Source: UBA8752 sp964223495 (GTDB lineage Bacteria > Bacteroidota > Bacteroidia > Flavobacteriales_D > Sanyastnellaceae). From it: a stretch of 28,836 bases of DNA. The notes beneath the pieces were generated by a model that saw only the letters and a program-made list of their open reading frames with translations, did not search any database and had not been told where the DNA came from. Made by a program: the position numbers and the translations under genes. The stretch lies in contig CAXQGL010000048.1 in the NCBI GenBank assembly GCA_964223495.1, positions 1 through 28,836 of the forward strand, read 5' to 3'. Below are positions 16,248-24,695 of this stretch, in pieces (the stretch's first letter is position 1; every line of letters starts with the position of its first letter).

Positions 16248-17645
16248 GTGAACGCCCCCTTTTTCCGATGGATGCCCCTCGCCCTGATGACCCTGCTGCA
16301 CGGGGGTTGCAGGGTGGAGAAACCACCACCCCGAGTGCAGTGGTTGAGCCCGGGTGAAGGCATCGCCATCACGGGGGGCGATGCCATCAGTCTTCGTTTC
16401 GAAGTGGAGGATCCCCCCGCCACGAAGGGCAATGTGGACCTTGGTCAATGGCGCATTGAAATCGGACCCACTGCAGGTGGAACGTGGTGGACCACGGCAG
16501 GCGTGCTTTCGGCGGCGCCATCGGGAGCCGCTGTGGTGGATACGGTGGAGACCACCTGGCACATACCCGCGGGAACCCCTTTCTCCGGATCCCCCACCGA
16601 TCTGCTGCTCAAGGCTATCGCCACCGATGGCGAGGGCCAGTCCGGCGCGGATTTCCTCTACGCATCATGGGAAATCGAACCGCTGGAATCCAGCGGATTG
16701 TGGTGGGCGGGAAATCCGGATGGCGGCGGATTCAGCCACGTGGAGAGCCCATCTTCTCCCTCCACCGTGCATCATATTGGGTCCGTGTCCCAGGAAGAAT
16801 GGCTCGTGCACCTCGATGGTGAGGAGAAGATGATCACCGGAGGAGGAACGTTGCGTGGCTGGGAGCTCGATTCCGAGACTTCCGTCCCCGGATCCGAACC
16901 CGCTTGGACGGCTGAACTTCCCCCATCCGCCACCCAGAGTGGCATTCGATACTTGAGGCGCGTACCCCATGCGCTGTCGGTTTCGGCCTGGGTGGAATCC
17001 GGGTGGGGGGACCGATGTCTATGGCATGACGGCGATGGCATCCTCCAAAAGTCCTGGTTGCTCGAAACGAACGAGGCCCTGTTGGACGGAGGAGTGGTCG
17101 GGAACCACATGGTCCTGCTTGCACGGACCAGCTCCGGAGAATTCCGACTCATCCGCTTCAACATCGATACCGGTACCCGACTGGGTTCCGTCACGTGGAC
17201 GCCGGAGGCAGCGGGCTCACTCGGGCCGGGAGGCAGAGGTTGGCTGCTCGCCCTGAGCGGCATGCCCACGGCCTTGGAAGCGGATGGAACGGCGCGTCAA
17301 TGGAACCCTGAGGGCGCAACGAATGCCATCTCGACGCTCGACATGCCCGGTACCGGCGATGTGACTTTCGCAGGATGCCTGGAGGATGGCCGATCCTGGT
17401 TGTCACGATCACAGTCCATCATGCTCGATGCCTCGGGTTCAGCCATCGCCACATGGAATGCACCCACCTTCGGCATCACCAGCGACAGGGCTACGGGCCT
17501 TCTGTGCATACTGGCGGGTTCCGATGGGGAAAGGGCCTGGCAATGGGCACACGGGACGGATCTGAGTCCCATCGGTTCGGCCTTTCCAACAGGCGGCGCG
17601 ACACCCAACGGTTCCATTGCGCACAATCGACCGGGTGGACCTTGA
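16248..17645 (+). CDS. Putative exported lipoprotein, unknown function
   Basis: The 465-residue protein starts with a short signal (MNAPFFRWMPLALMTLLHGG) followed by Cys21. The lipobox is imperfect (LHGGC), so lipid attachment is likely but not certain. The GTG start gives a basic n-region; the next ATG would leave almost none. Residues about 30-140 look like an Ig/FN3-type beta-sandwich (WLSPGEGIAITGGDAISLRFEV). The remainder is rich in Gly, Trp and Ser with repeated short strands (WTAELPPSA, GSVTWTPEAAGSL, QWNPEGATNAI), suggesting a beta-propeller. No enzyme motif is recognised. It is divergent from dnaB and lies 54 bp upstream of the Nudix-fold regulator. Confidence 0.72.
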   Translation: MNAPFFRWMPLALMTLLHGGCRVEKPPPRVQWLSPGEGIAITGGDAISLRFEVEDPPATKGNVDLGQWRIEIGPTAGGTWWTTAGVLSAAPSGAAVVDTVETTWHIPAGTPFSGSPTDLLLKAIATDGEGQSGADFLYASWEIEPLESSGLWWAGNPDGGGFSHVESPSSPSTVHHIGSVSQEEWLVHLDGEEKMITGGGTLRGWELDSETSVPGSEPAWTAELPPSATQSGIRYLRRVPHALSVSAWVESGWGDRCLWHDGDGILQKSWLLETNEALLDGGVVGNHMVLLARTSSGEFRLIRFNIDTGTRLGSVTWTPEAAGSLGPGGRGWLLALSGMPTALEADGTARQWNPEGATNAISTLDMPGTGDVTFAGCLEDGRSWLSRSQSIMLDASGSAIATWNAPTFGITSDRATGLLCILAGSDGERAWQWAHGTDLSPIGSAFPTGGATPNGSIAHNRPGGP

Positions 17646-17699
17646 GAATTTCACACATGGATATTGGTTTGACAAAGTGCAATCCCCACCTTGCCGCCC

Positions 17700-18416
17700 A
17701 TGTCGGAAATGCTCAAGTTCCCGCAGGACAACCCGGATTTCAACGTCGCCATGAGCACGAGTCTGGTGCTCTTCGGATTTGATGGCTCACAGCTCCAGTT
17801 GCTCCTCGCCAGAAGCCAAAAGGAACCATTCAAGGACGCCCTGTTCCTTCCAAGCCGATACCTCGAGGCACAGGACGAACTCATGTTGAGTGCGCGCAGC
17901 ATGTTCCACGGATTGTTCGGTTATGATGAACCTGAGATCATCGAGCAATTGAAAGCCTTCGGCGGGGTCTTCCGTCACCCCTTGGGAAGGGTGGTTAACA
18001 TCGCCTTCTACGCTTTGGTGCGCAAAGAGGATTTCCTGGCTGAGAAATGGGAGCAGCACGGCATGCAATGGAGTCCGATCGACCGGATTCCCGACCTGGC
18101 CTTCGACCACAATGAAATCGTCACATATGCGAAGGAGCGACTCAAGCGGAGGGTCAAGCGTCGTCCGGTCGGTTTCCACCTCATGCCGGAGGAGTTCACC
18201 CTTGGACAACTCCAATCGCTGTATGAACAAGCCCTCGGAAAGACCTTCGACAAGCGGAATTTCAGAAAGAAGCTCTTCAAGAGCCCGCTTCTGGTCGACC
18301 TCGGACGCAAGGCCAATGGCCGCGAGGTTGGACAACACAAAGGCAGCGGGCTTTTCAGCTTCGACCGCGACCGTTACCAGCGCTTGAAAAGCGAAGGGTA
18401 CGATTTCCTGTTCTGA
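17700..18416 (+). CDS. Nudix-fold transcriptional regulator (NrtR/AraR type) with degenerate Nudix box
   Basis: The 238-residue protein has an N-terminal Nudix-like domain (about 15-145) and a C-terminal winged helix (about 155-225; FTLGQLQSLYEQALGKTFDK then NFRKKLFKS), the layout of NrtR and of sugar-responsive AraR-like regulators in Bacteroidota. The catalytic Nudix box (G-x5-E-x7-REUxEExGU) is not intact: the matching stretch reads SRYLEAQDELMLSARSMFHG, so the REUxEE acids are gone and hydrolysis is unlikely. The domain probably serves as a ligand sensor. The ATG at 17700 is preferred over a TTG three codons earlier. No sugar or NAD genes are next to it, so its regulon is not evident here. 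It is convergent with metK. Confidence 0.85.
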   Translation: MSEMLKFPQDNPDFNVAMSTSLVLFGFDGSQLQLLLARSQKEPFKDALFLPSRYLEAQDELMLSARSMFHGLFGYDEPEIIEQLKAFGGVFRHPLGRVVNIAFYALVRKEDFLAEKWEQHGMQWSPIDRIPDLAFDHNEIVTYAKERLKRRVKRRPVGFHLMPEEFTLGQLQSLYEQALGKTFDKRNFRKKLFKSPLLVDLGRKANGREVGQHKGSGLFSFDRDRYQRLKSEGYDFLF

Positions 18417-18425
18417 CCCGGACCA

Positions 18426-18445
18426 GCAGGGTCATCACGCCCTGC
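18426..18445. terminator. Hairpin between convergent genes
   Basis: GCAGGG and CCCTGC pair around an 8-nt loop in the 30-nt gap between the Nudix-fold regulator and metK stops. It could slow transcription from both sides, but neither strand has a T-run, so terminator activity is only a possibility. Confidence 0.3.
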
Positions 18446-18446
18446 C

Positions 18447-19703
18447 TCAGCAGCCGAACTCGGCCTTCAGGGCGTCGACGCAATCGAGCGCCTCCCAGGG
18501 AAACAGGCGAACCTCCCGATCCGCGGTGGTGCCGTCCGCCGCCTTGAATCGCTTGGTCACGACCTCACAGTTTCGGCCCATGTGCCCATAGGCCGCCGTC
18601 TCCGTGTAGATCGGGGAACGCAGTGCAAACCGCTGCTCAATGTCGTAGGGACGCATCGGGAAGATACCGGTGATGCGACGGGCAATCTCGCCATCGGACA
18701 CCCCGACCTTGGAAGTGCCATAGGTGTTCACATAGAGACCGACAGGGTCCGCTACACCAATGGCATAGGCCACCTGCACGAGTACCTCGTCGCATACGCC
18801 GGCAGCCACCAGATTCTTGGCCGCATGGCGTGTAGCGTAGGCTGCGCTGCGGTCCACCTTGGACGGATCCTTGCCGCTGAAGGCACCTCCGCCATGGGCT
18901 CCGCGGCCGCCATAGGTGTCCACGATGATCTTGCGGCCGGTCAAGCCCGTATCACCGTGGGGTCCACCGATCACGAACTTGCCCGTAGGGTTGACGTGAA
19001 GCTTGTGATCGCCCTTGAACAGGTCCCTCACCCGCTGCGGGCAATCCTCCAGCACCCGAGGAATCAAGATGTTGGCCACGTCGTCCTTGATGCGCGCCAG
19101 CATGGTCTGCTCATCGGCATCGAAATCGTCGTGCTGAGTGGACACCACGATGGCCTCCACCCTCAATGGGGTATTGTCGTCGGCGTACTCGATGGTCACC
19201 TGGCTTTTGCTGTCCGGACGGAGGTACCCCATTTGGTCGCCCTCCCGACGCAGCTCGGCCAGCACCTTCAATAGGCGGTGACTCAGATCAAGCGGAAGCG
19301 GCATGTAATCATCCGTCTCCCGGCAGGCGTATCCGAACATCATGCCCTGATCACCTGCCCCTTGCTCTTCTGGTGCAGCGCGTTCCACACCTTGGTTGAT
19401 GTCGGGGCTCTGCTCGTGAATGGCACTCAACACCCCACAGCTGGCGGCATCGAACATGTATTCGCTCTTCGTGTAGCCGATGCGCTCGATGGTATCGCGG
19501 GCAATTTTCTGGACATCCAGATAGGCCTCGCTCTTCACCTCACCGGCGAGGACGACCTGTCCCGTCGTGACAAGGGTCTCACACGCCACCTTCGATTGGG
19601 GATCAAAGGCCAGGAAATGGTCGATCAGGGCATCGGAAATCTGATCCGCCACCTTGTCGGGGTGTCCTTCGCTGACGGATTCTGAGGTGAAGAAATAGGA
19701 CAT
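18447..19703 (-). CDS. metK: S-adenosylmethionine synthetase
   Basis: MetK makes SAM from methionine and ATP. The 418-residue protein shows the family motifs in order: SESVSEGHPDKVADQISDA at the N-terminus (ATP/metal His), GAGDQGMMFGYA, VNPTGKFVIGGPHGDTG, and GGGAFSGKDPSKVDRSAAY (P-loop-like). The ATG at 19703 yields the standard MSYFFTSESVSEGHPDK start. The frame stays open upstream, but that stretch is antisense to the riboswitch and is not coding. It is transcribed away from the SAM riboswitch, with 63 bp between its ATG and the aptamer. A CATCTTTG element (19723-19730) probably belongs to its promoter. Confidence 0.98.
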   Translation of the reverse strand: MSYFFTSESVSEGHPDKVADQISDALIDHFLAFDPQSKVACETLVTTGQVVLAGEVKSEAYLDVQKIARDTIERIGYTKSEYMFDAASCGVLSAIHEQSPDINQGVERAAPEEQGAGDQGMMFGYACRETDDYMPLPLDLSHRLLKVLAELRREGDQMGYLRPDSKSQVTIEYADDNTPLRVEAIVVSTQHDDFDADEQTMLARIKDDVANILIPRVLEDCPQRVRDLFKGDHKLHVNPTGKFVIGGPHGDTGLTGRKIIVDTYGGRGAHGGGAFSGKDPSKVDRSAAYATRHAAKNLVAAGVCDEVLVQVAYAIGVADPVGLYVNTYGTSKVGVSDGEIARRITGIFPMRPYDIEQRFALRSPIYTETAAYGHMGRNCEVVTKRFKAADGTTADREVRLFPWEALDCVDALKAEFGC

Positions 19704-19722
19704 ATTGGCTTGTCTCGGGCCG

Positions 19723-19730
19723 CAAAGATG
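19723..19730 (-). promoter_or_regulatory. Candidate -7 element of metK
   Basis: CATCTTTG on the minus strand differs from TAnnTTTG at one base and would give a leader of about 14 nt before the metK ATG. The -33 half is not obvious. Confidence 0.4.
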
Positions 19731-19753
19731 CGCAATGTGGAACGAGAACTTGC

Positions 19754-19761
19754 TACCTTTG
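19754..19761 (+). promoter_or_regulatory. -7 element of the riboswitch-metH-metF operon
   Basis: TACCTTTG matches the Bacteroidota -7 consensus exactly. The expected transcript start, 5-7 nt downstream, falls on the first bases of riboswitch stem P1 (19767), so the transcript would begin with the aptamer. No strong -33 TTG is seen at the usual distance. Confidence 0.55.
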
Positions 19762-19766
19762 TATTG

Positions 19767-19869
19767 CTTATCGCGAAAGACGGAGGGAACGGCCCGATGA
19801 TGTCTTGGCAACCCGTGAAATGAGGGCGGGTGCCAAATCCGACCCCGGCTCAAGCCGAGGAAAGATGAG
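19767..19869 (+). promoter_or_regulatory. SAM-I (S-box) riboswitch
   Basis: The element carries the SAM-I core: P1 CTTATC (19767-19772) pairs with GATGAG (19864-19869). P2 AAGAC/GTCTT encloses the conserved GGAGGGAACGGCCCGATGA. GGCAACC is followed by the GGTGCCAAATCC segment. P4 has a CGGC-TCAA-GCCG hairpin, then GAAAGATGAG. It precedes split metH and metF by about 50 nt, the expected target. No T-run terminator follows the aptamer, so control may act on translation, or through a structure not resolved by eye. SAM binding should reduce expression of the methionine-making genes. Confidence 0.93.
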
Positions 19870-19920
19870 TCAGTGGAACCCCAAGGGGGCCTCCCGCTTT
19901 CGCGCATGGCATTTGAACAC

Positions 19921-20940
19921 ATGCGCACGTCCATCACCACCGCAGCAGCAGACCGCATCCTTGTCCTGGACGGGGCCATGGGCAGCCTCATCCAGGGCTA
20001 CCGACTCGGGGAGTCCGATTTCCGTGGCGAACGGTTCGCCGACCACCCCTCCCCTCTGAAAGGCAACAATGACCTGCTCGCCCTGACGCGACCCGATGTC
20101 CTCCGCGAAATACATGACGCCTATTTCGAGGCCGGAGCCGACATCGCCGAAACCAACACCTTCAGCTCAACCACCATTGCCCAAGCCGACTACGGATTGG
20201 AGTCCGCCGTCTACGATTTGAACTTCGCTTCGGCCCGTGTGGCTCGTGAAGCAGCAGATGCATGGACCGCGAAGACCCCGAACAAGCCCCGCTTCGTGGC
20301 GGGATCCGTGGGTCCGACCAACCGGACGGCCAGCATCAGCCCAGATGTCAACGACCCCGGATACCGCGCCGTCACCTTCCAGGAACTCGTCACCGCCTAC
20401 ACCAGTCAAATGGTGGCCTTGATCGACGGCGGCGTGGACGCCCTGTTGATCGAGACGGTATTCGACACGCTGAACGCGAAGGCCGCCCTCTTCGCCGCGG
20501 AGGAGGCCTTTGAACAGACCGACACACGGTTGCCCATCATGGTCAGCGGCACCATCACAGACGCATCCGGGCGGACCCTCAGCGGACAGACCGCCGAGGC
20601 CTTCTGGGTGTCCATGAGCCACGCCCACCTGTTCTCCATCGGTCTGAACTGCGCCCTCGGTGCCGCCCAGCTCACCCCCCACCTCGAGGCCCTGTCCAAC
20701 GTGGCCACCTGTGGTATCTCCGCCCACCCCAACGCAGGACTGCCGAACGAAATGGGCGAATACGACCAGGGACCAGCCGACATGGCAGCCCAGCTCGAAA
20801 CGTTTCTCGACAAGGGACTCGTCAACGTGCTCGGCGGATGCTGTGGCACGACCCCGGACCACATCAGGGCCATTGCCGAATTGGTCCGCGACCGCAAGCC
20901 GCGGACCATTCCCGCCATCCCCAATACCCAGACCGCATGA
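19921..20940 (+). CDS. metH: Methionine synthase, homocysteine-binding subunit (split MetH, part 1)
   Basis: This 339-residue protein corresponds to the first module of cobalamin-dependent methionine synthase, which holds zinc-bound homocysteine. The start region DRILVLDGAMGSLIQ, DFRGERF and GNNDLLALTRP are typical. The zinc ligands are visible as Cys244 (GLNCALG) and Cys307-Cys308 (GGCCGTTPDH), with spacing equal to E. coli MetH. ATG 19921 gives the usual ~11 residues before RILVLDGAMG; ATG 19906 and GTG 19873 are alternatives. In E. coli this module is fused to the rest of MetH; here it is a separate gene whose stop overlaps the next start (ATGA). The SAM-I riboswitch lies directly upstream. 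Confidence 0.95.
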   Translation: MRTSITTAAADRILVLDGAMGSLIQGYRLGESDFRGERFADHPSPLKGNNDLLALTRPDVLREIHDAYFEAGADIAETNTFSSTTIAQADYGLESAVYDLNFASARVAREAADAWTAKTPNKPRFVAGSVGPTNRTASISPDVNDPGYRAVTFQELVTAYTSQMVALIDGGVDALLIETVFDTLNAKAALFAAEEAFEQTDTRLPIMVSGTITDASGRTLSGQTAEAFWVSMSHAHLFSIGLNCALGAAQLTPHLEALSNVATCGISAHPNAGLPNEMGEYDQGPADMAAQLETFLDKGLVNVLGGCCGTTPDHIRAIAELVRDRKPRTIPAIPNTQTA

Positions 20941-23636
20941 GTGCACAACGCCCGTTGTTGTCCCTCAGCGGACTCGAACCCCTCTGGGTCACCCCGGATT
21001 CCAACTTCGTCAACGTCGGCGAACGGACCAATGTCACGGGCAGTCGGAAGTTCCTGCGGCTCATCCGCGAAAACCGCTACGAAGAAGCCGTGGACATCGC
21101 TCGGGAGCAGGTCGAGGGCGGCGCCCAGATTCTGGACGTCAACATGGACGAGGGCATGCTCGACTCCGCCGCTTGCATGCGGCGTTTCCTGAACCTCATC
21201 GCCGCGGAACCGGACATCGCCAGGATTCCCGTCATGATCGACAGCTCCAAATGGGAAGTCATCGAAGCCGGGCTGCAGTGCATCCAAGGCAAGGGCGTCG
21301 TCAACTCCATCAGCCTCAAGGAGGGAGAGGGTGAATTCCTGCGTCAAGCGGGCATCATCCGGCGTTACGGTGCCGCGGTCATCGTCATGGCCTTCGACGA
21401 GCAGGGACAAGCCGACAACTACCCCAGACGGATTGAAATCTGCGAACGGGCCTACCGCCTTCTGGTGGAGCGGGGGGGCTGGGACCCCAGAGACATCATC
21501 TTCGATCCCAACATCTTCCCCGTCGCCACGGGCATGGACGAGCACCGTCGCAATGCCGTGGACTTCTTCGAAGCGACCCGTTGGATCAGGGAACACCTTC
21601 CGGGAGCCCATGTCAGCGGTGGGGTGTCCAATATCAGCTTCAGTTTCCGGGGCAATCCCGTCGTCCGTGAGGCCATGCACTCTGCCTTCCTGTACCACGG
21701 GATCCGCGCGGGCATGGACATGGGCATCGTCAATCCGACCATGCTGACCGTCTACGACGACATTCCGCAGGACTTGCTCGGTGCCGTGGAGGACGTCCTG
21801 CTCGATCGGCGGGAAGACGCCACAGAGAGGCTCATCGCCCACGCCGAGGGGCTGAAGGGCCAATCGGGCATCACCCTGAAGAAAGATGATGCCTGGCGGA
21901 CGCTGCCTGTCGAACAACGCATCGAACATGCACTCGTCAAGGGCATCGCAGAACACATCGAATCGGATGTGGCCGAAATCTTCGGGGCCATCGGCTCACC
22001 CTTGAAAGTCATCGAGGGGCCCCTCATGGATGGCATGAACGTTGTCGGCGACCTGTTCGGTTCGGGCAAGATGTTCCTGCCACAGGTGGTCAAATCGGCA
22101 CGCGTCATGAAAAAGGCGGTCGGCTGGCTCACGCCATACCTCGAGGCGGCTTCGGAGGGTCAGCGGAAAAAGGCCGGCAAGGTGCTCATGGCCACCGTCA
22201 AGGGCGACGTGCACGACATCGGAAAGAACATCGTCTCAGTGGTCATGGGCTGCAACGACTATGACGTCATCGACCTCGGCGTCATGGTACCCAAGGAGCG
22301 CATCCTTGATGCTGCCGTGGAACACGGTGTGGACATCATCGGATTGAGCGGACTCATCACCCCCTCCCTGGACGAAATGGTCGATGTCGCCCGGGAAATG
22401 GAATCGCGGGGAATGGACCTGCCCTTGCTCATCGGGGGCGCCACGACTTCGCGCGTCCATACCGCGGTCAAGATTGCCCCTGCCCGAAGCGGACCCGTCA
22501 TCCATGTGAATGACGCATCCCGTGCGGTCCCTGTCGTGGGACGGCTTATGGGCGGTGAAAGCCGAGGGCCATTTCTCGAGGAATTGACCGAAGACCAGAG
22601 CAAGGTCCGGAACCACTACGCACAGGATCGTGCAAGAAAATCCCTCATTCCGCTCAATGAAGCCCGTCGTAAGGCGGCGCTCACCCAAGCCGATCGCCCG
22701 TTTGATTCCATCCAATGCCCTGCGCCCCGGAAACCGGGGATCCACACATTGGAATCCCTCTCAATCCGTGCGTTGCGCGAAGTCATCGACTGGGGACCTT
22801 TCTTCCGCAGCTGGGGACTCCACGGCCGATATCCGGACATTCTCAACGACAAGGTGGTTGGAGAGGAAGCCCGCAAACTGCTGGCAGACGCCCAAACCAT
22901 GCTCGACCGCATGGAATCCGAGGGTGCCGTCCATTGCAAGGCAGTGTTCGGTCTCCTTCCCGCCCACCGGGACGGAGACGACGTCATGCTGGCGGACGGT
23001 TCGGATACCCGGTTCCATTTCCTGCGACAGCAATCCGCCCACGGCCAGGATTGCCTGGCGGACTTCGTAGCTCCTACGGACGCTCCCGGCATGGACAGGG
23101 ACCACATCGGCCTCTTCTGTGTCACGGCGGGACACGGCCTCGAAGAATGGTGTGCCCCTTTCCGGGAAGACGACGATGACTACTCGGAAATCCTCGCAAA
23201 AGCACTCGCCGACCGACTTGCGGAAGCCGCCGCCGAATGGCTCCACCGGGCGGTGCGTCAGGAATACTGGGGCTACGCCTCGGAGGAAAAGCTTTCCAAT
23301 GAGGAACTGATCGCAGAACGATACAGGGGCATCCGACCGGCTCCGGGATATCCGGCCTGCCCCGACCACCAGGACAAGAAGACCCTCTGGGAGGTGCTGG
23401 ACGTGGAGGAGCGCATAGGCGTCAGCCTGACCGAAAGCTTGGCCATGTGGCCTGCCGCAAGCGTCTCGGGCTACTATTTCGCCCATCCGGAAGCCCGGTA
23501 TTTCGGATTGGGCAAAATCCTCCCCGACCAATTGGAAGACTACGCCCGACGCCGCGGACAGGAAACGAGGGAGGCCGCACGATGGTTGTCTCCCGTCCTC
23601 CTCGACGATCCCCAGCCGAAGAACACCGCATCATGA
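20937..23636 (+). CDS. metH: Methionine synthase, folate-cobalamin-activation subunit (split MetH, part 2)
   Basis: The 899-residue protein holds the remaining MetH modules in order. The pterin-binding barrel (about 15-310) shows VGERTNVTGSRKF, DVNMDEGM and IDSSKWEVIEAGLQ. The cobalamin-binding part (about 325-560) has DVHDIGKNIV with axial ligand His426 and GLSGLITPSLDEM. The activation domain (about 590-890) has DWGPFFRSWGLHG, RPAPGYPACPDH and SAM-contacting PAASVSGYYF (about 839-848). It receives the methyl group from 5-methyl-THF and passes it to homocysteine on the part 1 protein. Both ends overlap neighbours by ATGA. Longer in-frame starts upstream lie inside part 1 and are not needed. 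Confidence 0.97.
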   Translation: MSAQRPLLSLSGLEPLWVTPDSNFVNVGERTNVTGSRKFLRLIRENRYEEAVDIAREQVEGGAQILDVNMDEGMLDSAACMRRFLNLIAAEPDIARIPVMIDSSKWEVIEAGLQCIQGKGVVNSISLKEGEGEFLRQAGIIRRYGAAVIVMAFDEQGQADNYPRRIEICERAYRLLVERGGWDPRDIIFDPNIFPVATGMDEHRRNAVDFFEATRWIREHLPGAHVSGGVSNISFSFRGNPVVREAMHSAFLYHGIRAGMDMGIVNPTMLTVYDDIPQDLLGAVEDVLLDRREDATERLIAHAEGLKGQSGITLKKDDAWRTLPVEQRIEHALVKGIAEHIESDVAEIFGAIGSPLKVIEGPLMDGMNVVGDLFGSGKMFLPQVVKSARVMKKAVGWLTPYLEAASEGQRKKAGKVLMATVKGDVHDIGKNIVSVVMGCNDYDVIDLGVMVPKERILDAAVEHGVDIIGLSGLITPSLDEMVDVAREMESRGMDLPLLIGGATTSRVHTAVKIAPARSGPVIHVNDASRAVPVVGRLMGGESRGPFLEELTEDQSKVRNHYAQDRARKSLIPLNEARRKAALTQADRPFDSIQCPAPRKPGIHTLESLSIRALREVIDWGPFFRSWGLHGRYPDILNDKVVGEEARKLLADAQTMLDRMESEGAVHCKAVFGLLPAHRDGDDVMLADGSDTRFHFLRQQSAHGQDCLADFVAPTDAPGMDRDHIGLFCVTAGHGLEEWCAPFREDDDDYSEILAKALADRLAEAAAEWLHRAVRQEYWGYASEEKLSNEELIAERYRGIRPAPGYPACPDHQDKKTLWEVLDVEERIGVSLTESLAMWPAASVSGYYFAHPEARYFGLGKILPDQLEDYARRRGQETREAARWLSPVLLDDPQPKNTAS

Positions 23637-24601
23637 AGATCACGGAAATCCTCGCCGACCCCGGCCACAGCCGTTTCAGCATGGAACTGCTCCCCCCCCT
23701 CAAAGGCGAGCACATCGATTCCATTTACCGCACCATGGATGCGTTGATGCCGTTCCAACCTGCATTTGTCGACGTGACCTACCACCGGGAAGAATATGTC
23801 TATCGCGAAGTCGGCCCTGGACTCCTGCAGAAACGGACGGTGCGCAAGCGGCCCGGCACCGTGGGGATTTGTGCGGCGCTGATGAACCGCTACCACGTAG
23901 AGACCGTTCCCCACATCATCTGCGGTGGTTTCTCAGTGGAAGAGACGGAAAATGCGCTGATTGACCTCGACTTCGTGGGCGTCCGCAATGTCCTTGCACT
24001 TCGCGGTGACGCCATCCGAAGCGAGGGCAGGTTCAAGCCGGAGTCGGATGGCCATCATTATGCCATCGACCTCGTACACCAGGTGGTGGACCTGAACAAG
24101 GGAGTCTACCTCGATCCCGACCTGAAGAACACGACCGCAACCGACTTCTGCATCGGCGTAGCCGGTTACCCGGAAAAACACTTTGAGGCACCCAATCCGG
24201 ACAGCGATCTCCGCTGGCTGCGGAAGAAAGTGGACGCCGGTGCCGAATACATCATCACCCAGATGTTCTTCGACAATGCCCGGTATTTCGAATTCGTTGA
24301 CCGTTGCCGAGCGGCGGATATACAGGTGCCCATCATCCCTGGCCTCAAACCCCTCACTACAGCTTCACAATTGAGCATCCTCCCCCAGGTATTCCATGTG
24401 GATCTGCCGGAAGCCTTGGTCAACTCCGTGGAGAATGCCAAGACCCGGGAACAGGTCAAGTCTGCGGGCATGGACTGGTGCACCACACAAGCGGAGGAAT
24501 TGCTCGATAGCGGTGTCCCCACCCTGCATTTCTATACCATGGGCAAAATTGATCCGACCGCGGAGATCGCACGTCGTGTATTGGGGAACGTCACAGCCTG
24601 A
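23633..24601 (+). CDS. metF: 5,10-methylenetetrahydrofolate reductase
   Basis: MetF reduces methylene-THF to 5-methyl-THF with FAD, supplying the methyl group used by MetH. The 322-residue protein has FSMELLPP with the catalytic Glu18, FVDVTYHRE, TVPHIICGG, GVRNVLALRGD, FCIGVAGYPEKH and a QMFFDNARYFEF segment, all typical. The ATG overlaps the metH part 2 stop by 4 nt; the frame extends upstream but only inside metH. It is the last methionine gene of the riboswitch operon. A CCTTTCC-GT-GGAAAGG inverted repeat follows 29 nt after the stop. Confidence 0.97.
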   Translation: MKITEILADPGHSRFSMELLPPLKGEHIDSIYRTMDALMPFQPAFVDVTYHREEYVYREVGPGLLQKRTVRKRPGTVGICAALMNRYHVETVPHIICGGFSVEETENALIDLDFVGVRNVLALRGDAIRSEGRFKPESDGHHYAIDLVHQVVDLNKGVYLDPDLKNTTATDFCIGVAGYPEKHFEAPNPDSDLRWLRKKVDAGAEYIITQMFFDNARYFEFVDRCRAADIQVPIIPGLKPLTTASQLSILPQVFHVDLPEALVNSVENAKTREQVKSAGMDWCTTQAEELLDSGVPTLHFYTMGKIDPTAEIARRVLGNVTA

Positions 24602-24630
24602 TACCACCATCACGAACAGATCGGCCACGT

Positions 24631-24646
24631 CCTTTCCGTGGAAAGG
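24631..24646. other. Perfect inverted repeat after metF
   Basis: CCTTTCC and GGAAAGG are separated by 2 nt in the 94-nt gap between metF and the sensor kinase. No T-run follows, so it is not a classical terminator; it could be a 3'-end stabilising hairpin or a protein site. No other feature is seen in the gap. Confidence 0.35.
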
Positions 24647-24695
24647 CGGAAAGAGGGAATCATCCTACAAGAAGGCGGGAACAAGTCCTTGAACC

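Noticed and set aside
13359..16357. Plus-strand open frames of 460 and 532 codons
   Set aside because: They are antisense to the conserved exported protein and dnaB, which carry unmistakable family motifs.
19704..19991. N-terminal extension of metK by 96 codons
   Set aside because: The extension is antisense to the SAM riboswitch, and the ATG at 19703 gives the standard MetK N-terminus.
20937..20940. Sequencing frameshift splitting metH
   Set aside because: Part 1 ends with a natural C-terminal tail and part 2 begins with its own ATG before the pterin domain; the ATGA overlap and the known split in Bacteroidota favour two real genes.
20406..21956. 516-codon minus-strand open frame
   Set aside because: Antisense to the two metH genes; low-complexity composition and no family match.
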